A DNA stretch of 64,000 nucleotides from NCBI GenBank assembly GCA_963832715.1, contig CAWHVB010000001.1, positions 124,001 to 188,000 on the forward strand. Reading direction: 5' to 3'. Source of the DNA: DATFVA01 sp963832715 (GTDB lineage Bacteria; Bacteroidota; Ignavibacteria; Ignavibacteriales; Ignavibacteriaceae). Below are positions 8,870-19,534 of this stretch, one piece after another. The number at the start of each line of letters is the position of its first letter. The first letter of the stretch is position 1. A program made the translations under genes and the position numbers. The notes under the pieces are model-generated. The model was given only the letters and a program-made list of their open reading frames with translations. It had not been told where the DNA came from and made no database searches.

Positions 8870-10591
8870 ATGAGTATGATGAAAAAAGGTAAAATTCAAA
8901 ACAGACCAATACCCCTCCCAAAATCACCCACCAGTATTCAAGGTTTAGACGAAATCACCGGCGGAGGATTACCGAAAGGCAGACCGACACTTATATGCGG
9001 CGGCGCCGGCTGCGGCAAAACTCTTTTTGCAATGGAGTTTATCGTCCGCGGCGCAACGATATATAATGAACCCGGTGTATTCATTTCATTTGAGGAGACA
9101 GAAAAAGAACTTATTGCAAATGTCGGCTCGTTAGGGTTTCAACTGGATCGTCTTGTTGCAAAGAAAAAGATCTGGCTCGAACATATTCACATCGAACGCG
9201 GTGAAATTGAACAGATGGCAGAATTTGATTTAAAGGGTTTGTTTGTCCGCATCCACCAGGCAATCGAAAGTATAGGGGCAAAGCGCATTGTCCTTGATAC
9301 CATTGAATCTCTCTTTTCAGCACTGCCGAATTCTACAGTAGTACGCACAGAACTGCGGCAGTTATTCGGCTGGCTGAAGAAGAAAGGTATTACTGCTATA
9401 ATCACCGGTGAACGAGGCGAAAACTCACTAACGCGGCAGGGTCTGGAAGAGTACGTTTCCGATTGTGTAATCCTGCTGGATCACCGGGTTACCGATCAGT
9501 CATCCATACGGCGGCTGCGTATTGTTAAATACCGCGGCTCAACACATGGTACGAATGAATATCCATTCCTGATTGATGAGGATGGTTTTTCCGTTCTGCC
9601 TGTTACTTCGCTGGGATTGAATCATACTGCATCCAAAGAAAGAATCTCTACCGGCATTCCGCGTCTTGATACAATGCTGGCGGGTAAAGGTTACTACCGC
9701 GGCAGTACAATACTTGTTTCAGGGACCGCCGGCACCGGCAAGACGAGCCTTGCCGCACAATTTGTTGAAGCAGCATGCAGGCGCGGAGAGCGGGTCCTTT
9801 ATTTTGCTTTCGAAGAATCCCCTAGTCAGTTTTTGCGCAACATGTCTTCAATCGGCATACAATTGGAGCAGTGGGTGAAAAAAGGTATGCTTCACTTTCA
9901 TGCTACACGACCGACACTGCACGGATTGGAACATCATCTTACGACTTCCATCAAACTTATAAATCAAGTTAAACCGCAAATAGTTGTTCTGGACCCTATT
10001 GATGCATTTGTGATAGGAGAGAATCAAACCGAAGTAAAAGTAATGTTGCTCCGTCTGGTGGATTTTTTAAAGATGAGAAACATAACCGCGTTCTTTGCAA
10101 GCCTCACTACGGCAGGACATCCCCTGGAGCTTACAGATATGACAATTTCATCTCTGATAGATACATGGCTGCTTTTGCGCGACATCGAAAGCGGAGGTGA
10201 GCGCAACAGGGGTTTATATATTCTAAAATCGCGCGGTATGCCGCATTCCAATCAAATCCGGGAGTTTATACTGACTGATCACGGAATTGAATTACTTGAT
10301 GTTTACATAGGTACAGAAGGTGTATTAACCGGTTCTGCACGATTAGCACAAGAAGCAAGAAACAACGAAGAAGAACTATTGCGTCAGCAGGAGATTGAAC
10401 GCAAACTTAGCGGATTAAAAGTTAAACGCACTGCAACAGAAGCTAACATTGTTCTGTTAAGATCTGAGTTTAAAGAGGAAGAATCTGAAGCAATCAGGCT
10501 TATTGAAATGGAGAAAGCAAAAGCTGAAAGGTTCGCACAAGCACAGAAAAAAATGGCAAAGAGCAGAAAAGCAGATAATATTGTAAAATAA
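8870..10591 (+). CDS. kaiC: KaiC-like double-domain RecA-family ATPase
   Basis: 573 residues with two KaiC/RecA-like domains. CI has Walker A GGAGCGKTL and the catalytic Glu pair in SFEETEKEL; CII has GTAGTGKTS and FEESPSQF. The phosphorylation region is conserved: Thr422, Ser427 and Ser428 (LTDMTISSLIDT) align with cyanobacterial Thr426, Ser431 and Thr432. The C-terminal 75 residues are highly charged and predicted coiled coil, longer than in cyanobacteria. No kaiA, kaiB or partner kinase lies in the window, so a full clock is not shown. In non-cyanobacterial genomes such proteins are often linked to stress responses or two-component signalling. Confidence 0.93.
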   Translation: MSMMKKGKIQNRPIPLPKSPTSIQGLDEITGGGLPKGRPTLICGGAGCGKTLFAMEFIVRGATIYNEPGVFISFEETEKELIANVGSLGFQLDRLVAKKKIWLEHIHIERGEIEQMAEFDLKGLFVRIHQAIESIGAKRIVLDTIESLFSALPNSTVVRTELRQLFGWLKKKGITAIITGERGENSLTRQGLEEYVSDCVILLDHRVTDQSSIRRLRIVKYRGSTHGTNEYPFLIDEDGFSVLPVTSLGLNHTASKERISTGIPRLDTMLAGKGYYRGSTILVSGTAGTGKTSLAAQFVEAACRRGERVLYFAFEESPSQFLRNMSSIGIQLEQWVKKGMLHFHATRPTLHGLEHHLTTSIKLINQVKPQIVVLDPIDAFVIGENQTEVKVMLLRLVDFLKMRNITAFFASLTTAGHPLELTDMTISSLIDTWLLLRDIESGGERNRGLYILKSRGMPHSNQIREFILTDHGIELLDVYIGTEGVLTGSARLAQEARNNEEELLRQQEIERKLSGLKVKRTATEANIVLLRSEFKEEESEAIRLIEMEKAKAERFAQAQKKMAKSRKADNIVK

Positions 10592-10686
10592 ACCGGGTAA
10601 ATCGAAATGGTTCGTGCGATGCAGGATGTGAAATTCGTGATATTACCATTTTATTAAACCGGTTTAATTTAAACTTCGAAAATACC

Positions 10687-10740
10687 TGTCCCATAACATC
10701 AGCCTGCAGTAAGTGAACAGGGAAACTTTGTTATGGGACA
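10687..10740. terminator. Long-loop inverted repeat between convergent genes
   Basis: A perfect 11-bp inverted repeat, TGTCCCATAAC at 10687-10697 and GTTATGGGACA at 10730-10740, with a 32-base loop. It lies between the ends of kaiC (+) and the secreted propeller protein (-), the usual place for a bidirectional terminator. There is no strong T run, so the terminator role is uncertain. Confidence 0.4.
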
Positions 10741-10763
10741 AATCTTATCTTCTAAACTCCAGT

Positions 10764-12988
10764 TTATTTCAAAAGCATCATCTTCTTAACTGACCTGTAA
10801 GTGGTTTTGTCAACACCAACTGCCTCTATTGAATAGAGATACAAACCGCTGGCAAGAGCATCTGCATTAAAGTTTATCGAGTGAAACCCTGCAGTTAAAT
10901 TGTTATCTGCCACTGTATTAATTTCCTGGCCTAGAGCATTGAATATTTTAATAGTTACTTTAGCATCTACCGGCAGGCTGAAACTAAGCGTCGTATTCGG
11001 GTTAAAGGGATTAGGAAAGTTCTGATCCAGACGAATAATGAGCCGGTAAATTGACATCTATCTCAATTTCAATTGAATAAACAAATGATCCGTCGAAATC
11101 GACCTGTCTTAACCTGTAAGTATTCTTACCGGTACCTGGAGCATTATCGGTAAAAGAATACGAATGAGATTCGGTTGAAGTACCGGAGCCGGGAACAAAT
11201 CCGATTTTTACCCAGCTGATCCCGTTTTTCTTTTCGACATCAAATCCGCGGTTGTTTGTTTCTGTGGCTGTCTTCCATACCAGGCCGATAGTTTTCCCAT
11301 CAGCTGATCCGGTGAATGACACTAACTCGACCGGCACAGTGGACTGAAACTCAATGTCATCTAAAAATATCGGGGTAACAGGACTAACATTTCCGTTTTT
11401 GAATGCAATGTAGGCATTTCCCGCAGGGGGCAGAGTAACTGTATACTGGGTGAAATCATAAGTCAATTGAACTTCTTCAACCAAGGTGAAGGAAGCACTG
11501 TCGGAAGGATCTGTCATCAAACCGATTTTTACAGGATTTCCGCCCGTAGCCCAGAATGAAACTGTTCCGCCGTCAGGACCGATCATAACAAGAGGACTTA
11601 CGAGAGCGACAAAAGCATTATAATCAGGCTGACCATTGCTGCCGTCTAACCCGTTCATAATAAAAGCAGCATTCGGCTGAGACGGGGCTAAACCATGGGG
11701 CATTGATTTTACTTCAGCAACATTATTTGAAATTAAAACTTTTATGCAGCTGCTCCAGCTGTCCGGAAGCGCCGGGGGGACAACGCCGTCAAAGTTTTCA
11801 AAGAAAGAAGTAAGAGAGGCAGATTCATCCGCTGCCAGTTTGACAAGCATTATCTTAGCTATTGAACCGCTGCTGTTTGACCTTCCGCCTAAAATATATC
11901 CGCCGTCCGAAGTCGGCTGAATGGACTGTACTACATCATCAAGATTGCTGATCTCATAAGTATGATCATAAATAACATTTCCGTCTGCATCCGTCTTCAC
12001 CAGCCATGCATCATTTAATGCTGCCTGGCTTACAAATTTAGTTCCTGCGCCGATATAGTTTCCGTTTGGCGTTGTCTGTACTGCCATAAATCCGCCATTG
12101 CCGTACATATTATTCCATATGACATTCCCTTCAGGATCCGTTTTCATCATCCAGCCTTTCATACCAACTCCCCAGTACGGTTCTCTTTCCCCGGCAATGA
12201 TGTAATTGCCGTCAGAATCAATCCGGATTGATCTGAAGATATCAACCTGTGCCGCACCGTAATGTTTCGTCCAGAGTGTATCGCCGTCACTATTAAACTT
12301 AACAAGCCAGCCATCGTGAGAAGTTGTATCGCCGTAAGTATAATGTTTATCTCCGACAGCAATGTAGCCGCCGTCTGAGGTTTCCTGAAGTGAGTAGAGC
12401 CTTTCCCAATCATATTGAGCACCAAAGCTCTTATTCCATACGGCGTTCCCATTGCTATCCACTTTAAGGATCCACGCCTGCCAGTAATAATCCTGGTATC
12501 CGCCGAAACCAAGAGCAATAAATCCATCGGGGGTTTCCAGGACATCATAAAAATTATCCCATTCTGTTTGCCCGCTTGGATTGGGATGATAACCTTTACT
12601 CCAGATTACATTACCGTTGCTGTCTGTCTTTAGGAGCCATCCTTCTCCGTACCAGCCGAAAGCAGTTGAAGCACCGGCAAGAATATAGCCGCCGTCGGAT
12701 GTCTGTTTAACTATATAAGCTTCATCGATATAAGTATCGCCGTATGTTTTTGTCCAGAGCGTATCACCATTTGCATCAGTTTTAATTAACCATGCATCCA
12801 TATTCAGCGAACCATTATCTTTTCTTCCTACCGTAATATATCCGCCGTCGTCTGTCTGCACAGCATAATAGCCCCAGTCCATTCCGTGAACCGCCGAAGG
12901 CATCTGACCATGAAACATCCGGGGGAGTCTGTGCATTCACAATAACCGTCAATAAGAAAAATGAAATAGTCATTAGCCATTTACTCAT
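10764..12988 (-). CDS. T9SS-secreted protein with seven propeller-like repeats (two frame breaks)
   Basis: The start at 12988 gives a signal peptide (MSKWLMTISFFLLTVIVNAQ) behind a strong Shine-Dalgarno (AAAAGGAGAAG). After a frame break near 12885-12905 there are seven repeats of the SDGGYIxxG...WLxKTDxxGNxxW type, the number expected for a closed seven-bladed beta-propeller. A jelly-roll/MAM-like domain follows (FFENFDG to LDDIEFQ), then a fibronectin-like module (PVELVSFTGSADG), then a second frame break near 11040 and the T9SS sorting domain (DQNFPNPFNPNTTLSF), ending KKMMLLK. The protein would cross the outer membrane and be attached or released. Its ligand is unknown. Confidence 0.88.
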
Positions 12989-13033
12989 ATCTACTTCTCC
13001 TTTTAATATTTATTTAATTATTTGTTATGAAAT

Positions 13034-13345
13034 TCAGTCAATTTTATTTTCAGGAAGAAAGCCGTATTCATTAAGCAGCAGTTCAACATAAAGTGAGAAA
13101 TTCCGGAAAATAACAGGGAATTTTTCCGAATAGTCTTTAAGGATTTCCAGGCACGATTCTGTTATCAATTCTGTTTCTTTCAGATCCAGTATCATCCGGA
13201 AGTGCTGCCTGAGATAATCAGCATTTTTGTAATTATTGTAGATCTCAGTTAAGAAATCGTCAAGTACAGGAGCGGAATCCAGTTTCCCGATGATGTGAAC
13301 AATCGGTTTTCCTTCTTCTTCAGTTTTGTAGATTCGATTAATCAT
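13034..13345 (-). CDS. Small STAS-like protein
   Basis: 103 residues, no signal peptide. The pattern VHIIGKLDSAP, a helix, then RMILDLKETELITESCLEIL resembles the strand-helix order of STAS (anti-sigma-antagonist) domains, including the conserved D-L before the usual phosphorylatable Ser, here T/S-rich. The match is by eye and weak. If right, it would be a small signalling protein. It is monocistronic, between a secreted protein and the sensor-activator gene; no anti-sigma kinase lies nearby. Confidence 0.6.
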   Translation of the reverse strand: MINRIYKTEEEGKPIVHIIGKLDSAPVLDDFLTEIYNNYKNADYLRQHFRMILDLKETELITESCLEILKDYSEKFPVIFRNFSLYVELLLNEYGFLPENKID

Positions 13346-13439
13346 ATGATCAGCTATGTTAAAAGATATGCCAGCGATTATTCATTCGAATAAAGTCGTT
13401 AATGGCTGTTTTGGGGAGGAATTGAGAATAAATTCACGT

Positions 13440-13468
13440 GATATTTCACGAGTTGCGATATTTCACGA
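13440..13468. repeat. 12-bp direct repeat upstream of the STAS-like gene
   Basis: GATATTTCACGA occurs at 13440-13451 and 13457-13468, a 17-bp period, and is preceded by CACGTGATATTTCACG, so part of it is also palindromic. It lies 95 bp before the start at 13345 and could be an operator. Confidence 0.35.
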
Positions 13469-13596
13469 TCACATATTGAAGCAGATTGTCAGGGATTAAA
13501 TAAGTCGTCGCGTCGCCAAGGAGAAGGTGCTTGCGGGAAGCGTAGATAAGTACAGATTTACACGAAGGGATTTTTTTGCCGGAGGGGAATTATTTT

Positions 13597-16500
13597 TCAG
13601 GACTGTTCAGCGAAACTGATCCCTAATTTTTTCATCCGGGACCGCAGAGTGCTGGGGTTGATGCCGAGCAGTTCAGCTGCCCCGTTTTTCCCGCTTATCT
13701 TGCCATCGGTTTTTGTTAGGATATGAATGATATATTGTTTTTCCATCTGCTCAAGAGTGACAGTTCATTATAAATACCCTCTCCCCTTCTGACCGTTCAG
13801 AATTCAGGTTTAGCAAAATATCTTCATCAGAGATTACATCCATCTTAGAAATTATTACAGCCCTGTGGATTATGTTTTCCAGTTCACGGATATTTCCCGG
13901 GTAAGAATGTGCCTTAAGAATATCCAGGGCGCTTTTAGTTATTGTGCTTATCCTTTTATTCAGAAGTTTTGAATAGCGGTCAATAAAATATTTGGCGAGA
14001 TGTTCAATATCTGCCCTGCACTCTCTTAATGGAGGTGCATAAATCGGGTATACATTTATCCTGTAAAATAAATCCTGTCTGAATTTTCCTTCCTTTACTC
14101 TCTCCTCAAGATTATGATTAGTTGCTGCAATAATTCTTACATCGACATTTATCTCCTGGCTGCCGCCGATCCGTGTTATTCTTTTCGACTGCACCACGTT
14201 CAGTACTTTAGCTTGAACATTCAGGTTCATATCGCCGATCTCGTCAAGGAATATTGTACTCCCATCGGCAACCTCAAACTTTCCGATATGCAGTTTATCG
14301 GCACCTGTAAAAGCACCTTTCTCATGCCCGAATAACTCACTCTCAACCAATGCATCGGGGATGGCAGCACAATTCACGACAACCAGCGCCCGCTCCTTCC
14401 GCAGACTGGTATTATGAATTGCCTCGGCGATTAAATTCTTTCCTACTCCTGTTTCTCCCGTAATAAGAACAGTTGAATCGGTCTCAGCTATCTGCTGAAT
14501 CTTTTTTCTGACTTCATTAATTGCCGGGCTTCTTCCGATAATTGAACTTACTTCCTGAACGTTTCCCTGTTTCTCACGCAGATAAATATTTTCTTTTTCA
14601 AGCCTGTCCTTTAATAACTGAATTTCCTTATGAGCCTTTTCGAGCTCACGCTTTTCAACAAGTTCCTTTTGAGCGTCCACAAGAGAATTATATTGTTCTT
14701 CAATCCTGATCTTACTTTTCTGAAGATCGGTCGTCTTTTCTTCAACAATCTTCTCCAGCTGCATATTTCTTTTACGGATGTGTGAAAGCCTGTAAATATA
14801 GCCGCTATATGCTATTAACAGTAAGAGCAGAGAAGAAACAGCTATGAACCAGGGTCTTTTCCAGACGGGGGCAAGTATTGTGAAAGATATCGACCGGGGA
14901 TTGCTCGACACCCCGAATTGATTTACAGCTCTCACCAGGAAAGTGTAATTCCCGGGTTCAAGGTATCCATAAGTTATTTCCGGATTCGCTGAAACATTCG
15001 ACCACTCTTTCTCAATACCCTCCAGGTAATATTGAAAATTAACAGCGTTCTCATTATAAAATGATAGGCCATCACAATAGAAACTGATTTTATTCTGTGA
15101 GGGAGAAAGTTCCGTTCCTGAAATATCAGCTAAGGCATAAGTTGAATCATTAACTTTTACCCCGGTGATATACGAAAGCGGTGCAGCAGTAATCACACGG
15201 TCTTCTGCCGGATTGTAAACCGTAAGTCCGTCGAACATTCCGAAATATATATTGCCATCGGCACCTTCCGCTATCGAATTATTATAAGCAAATTCGTTGG
15301 ACGAAATACCGTCATGGTAAGTATAGTGCGATACTACTTCATATTTCCCATCCTCCTTCTGGAGCAGGAAGAGACCGGAGGCATTCGATCCCGCCCAGAG
15401 CCGTTGATTGCTGTCTATATGCAGCACGATGATATCAGTATTCTTTAAGGCATCGACTGTTTTTATCTGTTTCTGCTTATCGATAATAAGCAGCTCTTTA
15501 CCGATCGCCACCAGTATATCTCCATCCTTATCCCGGATCATATCCTTTAACCGGTAAAAGAGGGACTTTTGTATCTCCGGCGCCGACAATTTTTCTGCTG
15601 CTGAATGGAATAGTACCGTTTTCAATTATTACCAATCCCTTGGCTGTCCCGATATAAAGGTCTTTATTTTCAACCTCCATCAGTTTGTCTATTTCAATGT
15701 CCTGCACCCCGAAATCCTGCTCAATAAAATCCGGACCTGTCTTAAGATAAAGACCTGTGCTCGTGCCGGCCCAGATATTACCAAGATGATCTTTTAAAGT
15801 CGTAAAAATTATTTTTGTATCGAGTCCGGTAATTTTATAAGATGAAGAGTTGGATAAACTGACAATTCCCGGTGTTGAGCCTAAAAATAATTCCGAGTTT
15901 GAATAAGGCAGAATAGTAAAATACCAGCGTTTTGAGAACGGAGATGCGGAGTTTATGATTTCAAATTTCTGTCCGTTGAATTTAAAAAGTCCTTTATCGG
16001 CAGCAACAATGAAGTTATCATTCACCTTTGAGATAGCCAGGATTGCATCCGACAGTAATCCCTCTTCTTTTCCGTAAGTAGTAAACATCAGTGATGATAT
16101 TTTAGATATCCCGTTTTCAGAGTGCCCTATCCACAAGTCCCCTTCATAATCCTCAAACACCCTGAAGATTATATTGCTTCTGAGACCATTTTTTTCTGTG
16201 ATATTTATATAGTCGGCAGTTCCGTAATCAACATTTTTATACCTGTAAATTCCGTTCTCGGTTGCGAACCAGTAGCAGCCGCTTTTTGTCTGCATTCCGT
16301 AATTTGTCGGAACATTCAGAATCCAGTCTACAACAGGATTTGTTTCAAAATTCTCATTCCGGATAATACCAGGTCCTTTTTCTGAACAGACTATAAAATT
16401 ATTTTTGTCGTCAAAAAATGAATACCTGACTTTTGAACCGGCCAGACCGTTAACAGGGAGCTCTTTTATCTTATCTGCAAAGTAGAGGAACACCTTTCCC

Positions 16501-17048
16501 TCTCTGCTGATAAAAAAGATCCCGCCTTTTTTATTTTCAGTAATACTTACAATTACCTGGTTCTTAAAACTATGTTCTTCAGAAAAATTAACTAAAGTTG
16601 TATCAAGGAAGTATGATACATCGCCGGGGAAGAAGAGAGAATGAACCCATACACGGTTATAACTATCCCGGAACAATGTAAACTGCCCTTCCGATTCCTT
16701 CAGCTTCCAGTTTTTTATGTGACCATCAGAAATCCGTGAGACGCCGTAATCGTAAGCGACCCACAAATTCCCTTTTTCATCACCGGTAATTCCGAGCGGA
16801 GTTTCATCAAGCAGCCCGTCGTCTGTTCCATATATTTTATACGATTTCCCGTTATATTTTATTAATCCTGAAGACGTACAGAACCACATATATCCTTTAT
16901 CATCCTGGTAGATGCCCCAGACCTGGTTGCCCGGCAGTCCCCTGTCTTTCGTATAATTCGTTACAGGATACTTCTGAGCAAATGATATATCGGAGCAGCA
17001 GATTAAAAAGATCAGACAGAGATAGAATATTGCGTGAATCGTTTTCAT
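13597..17048 (-). CDS. Membrane-anchored propeller sensor fused to a sigma-54 activator (two frame breaks)
   Basis: About 1150 residues in one reading unit. Signal peptide (start ATG 17048, MKTIHAIFYLCLIFLICC); a long region of Reg_prop propeller repeats (GLPGNQVWGIYQDDKGYMWF, then several DxxGNLWVAY/GDLWIGH units); a Y_Y_Y domain (LEGIEKEWSN to YTFLVRAVNQFG); one membrane segment (WFIAVSSLLLLLIAYSGYIY); a coiled coil; a sigma-54 AAA+ domain (GETGVGKN, GAFTGA, IFLDEIGDM, SYPGNIRELENII); and a Fis-type HTH (AAELLGINPSTLRSRMKKLG) ending at 13597. Frame breaks lie near 15555-15600 and 13765. No HisKA, HATPase or receiver is present, so an outside signal would act directly on a DNA-bound sigma-54 activator. 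The arginine-rich motif reads PPLRECRAD where PPLRERRED is usual. Confidence 0.88.
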
Positions 17049-17659
17049 AAACGTTTGTAATAATACAGGACTGTCGTACACAAAATGGAAAAAGTATTTG
17101 TGTGTTGAACATCTCCCCGCGTTGAACAATTGAGCTGCATTTTTTCTCTTTAACCAGAATAAAACTTAATTCTGTTACTTAGGATTTTATGCGTTGAAAT
17201 GGGATTCCACGCTTTTCGAATAAAATCTTAATCTCCCGTATCAAAATTACATAGTAAGATTATAATAATCAGTAAAATTATTCCGGCGGAAAAATATTTC
17301 ATTATTTTGAAAGAAAATTAAGGATAGACGGTGAAGGCAGGCAAGGAAAAGGAGAGTCACCGCGGAGGCACGGAGGCGCGGAGGGAGAAGGTGGAAGATA
17401 AGAAGGTAAGAGGGTGAGAAGGTAAGAAAAGGCAGTAAGCAGAAATTAGTAGGCAGAAGGCTGTCTTCGCCGTAGAACGGCGAGAATTATTAGAAGTAAT
17501 GTCGCCCTGAAAGCCTATGAGCTGCACAGCAGCGGCGTATTAAAATTTGGGAGGATGAATTTCAGTAAAAACTATTTCCTTTTTTGTACCCGGCTGCGCT
17601 GCCATCCGGAAGGAAGGACAAAGTATTTATGAAGAAAGTTTTGGTTGTCCACTGGGGAA
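17049..17659. other. Intergenic region with purine-rich and hairpin sequence
   Basis: No gene seen. 17345-17440 is a purine-rich stretch with GGAGGCACGGAGGCGCGGAG-type repeats and AAGGTAAGA repeats. A hairpin TCGCCGT-AGA-ACGGCGA lies at 17467-17483. The left part is the upstream region of the sensor-activator gene on the minus strand. Confidence 0.5.
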
Positions 17660-19355
17660 TCAATTATTATTGAAAATTACTAATTTTCCGATCGTTTTTT
17701 CTTTCTCACCTTTTGTAACATAAATGTATACACCTGAAGGTAATTTCCTGCCTGTTTCATCGAGATTCCAGATCACCACTGTATTATTGCCTTTTCCAAA
17801 AGTTACAGGAAGTTGTTTGTTAAATATTAAATCCATTGACGATGAATAAATGCTCAGGTTCGCATTACTGAAAATCCTGGATTTTACGGGAATGAAAATA
17901 ATGTTTTCAGCATACCTGCCATATTTAAATGGATTCGGATATGAATAATCTGACGAGTTATGATTAACAGGAATTAAGGTAGTGTCTTCTTTGATGACTT
18001 CATTATTTAAAATTTCAGTTTCATTCCACATCGGGGTAATTTTAACTTCAAGCCTGGTATAGTACATATCGGTAAGTTTCTCAAAATCACCGCCGGGCGA
18101 ATTTGCCAATGAAAAACCAAAGGAATAATCAGCACCGGGATTTTCAATTCCACTCTCAACATCCGAATTTGAAATGATGCTGAATAAAGTATCTCCATTT
18201 ACGGGATTTATAAATTCTATAAAATTTTCCGCAACCGGAAATGAGCTGACATTGACTGTTTTGGGATAAGAATCCAGAATTAGTGCTGTCATCGGACGGA
18301 CAAGAGGATAGTAGGATGCATCCTCAAAGTATTTTCCGCTAATGGTTCTGTAATTTGTATAGAAAAGCCATTTACCGAATAAGGCAAATTCTTTTCTGAA
18401 GCTTGAACCTTCCTCTAATAAGCTGTTCTCAATTGCTTTTAGTGCTCTCAACTGAGGCATTAATTCCCATTCTCTTCTGATAATACGGAACCCGAACTTA
18501 TCTGCCAGATAAATGTTCCATATACCCAGGGCAAATTCCTGGATGGTACCATTTACTCCAAAGCTATTCTGTGGATTCTGAAAATAAACCGGCAGATACT
18601 GGAGATAATCCTTAATTGTCGGGAACACAAAATGTTCCATAGCCGTCGCAGAAAGTTCATAAAAGAACTCATCCCCCTGAAAAAATCGATTGATATAATT
18701 CCCGATATGAATTGCGTGAGCAAATTCGTGAGCTGCTGTAACTCTTGCCGCATCTATTCCCCGTGTAAAAAAGCTGCTGAAGTCATTATTGATTACCGTA
18801 AAAGCAGTATATCTTTGGGTACCGGGGTTAATTTCTGTCTCAGGTACTGTATACCCGTAAGTTTCGCCACCTGTGTTAGTGATATAGACATCATACCTGT
18901 TATCTCCGCCTGCGCCGTTATCGGAAGGGGGCGGAGGGTAGCCGAAATAATTAATTTCAAAACTATACACTGAGTCAAGTGCCTCAGCAAACAGCTGCAA
19001 ATCGTATTTCGGGGTAAAGTAACCCGAAATATTATAATGTATTCTAAAAAAATTACCCGGTGAAATAAAACTGGTATCTGCAGCGGGACGATCGAGAATA
19101 GGCTGTAAGATGCTTCTCTGCTGTTCACTAAACAATCCCAGGTGTAACTTTACTGCATTGAATAAACCGGTTGCGCTCTTTTTTACGGATTGAACCGGAG
19201 GCAAACGTGCGGGAAATCTGCGGCAGAAGATCGGGTCTTCTTATCTTAACCACGCAGTAGTACAATGAATCAAGCTCCCGGTTATTCAACTGCTGAGCTT
19301 TAACCGTGCCTAAAGCAATTATAAACAAAAGCAACGATACTATATATTTAATCAT
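17660..19355 (-). CDS. Secreted HExxH metalloprotease-like protein with a C-terminal T9SS-type domain (one frame break)
   Basis: Signal peptide at the start (MIKYIVSLLLFIIALGTVKA, ATG 19355). After a frame break near 19195-19205 comes an extended region with AAHEFAHAIHIGNY, a zinc-protease HExxH motif, followed 20-25 residues later by an acidic helix (YELSATAMEHF) that could supply the third ligand. The layout is like MXAN_6640-family putative metalloproteases. The C-terminus (SYPNPFKYG, then RKLPSGVYIYVTKGEKEKTIGKLVIF) is a T9SS sorting-type module. About 560 residues. It lies upstream of the sensor-activator and next to a TonB receptor on the same strand; substrate unknown. Confidence 0.82.
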
Positions 19356-19534
19356 TTATAAACCGCTTTGATTATGATAAAACACCATTAAGTAAAATCT
19401 GATCAAAGCTATATGCCGCATTCTAATTAATAAATAAAGGATGCGGGACCCGGAAAATTTCGTGCTACTGCACTCAGCCTTCGGCGGAGAGGCCAGGCTG
19501 CATCAATTCCTTTTTCAGGTTCAATTTTGCCTGC

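Noticed and set aside
17345..17440. Purine-rich repeats considered as a coding or CRISPR element
   Set aside because: Irregular, no spacers, no open frame; similar low-complexity text is common in intergenic DNA of related organisms.
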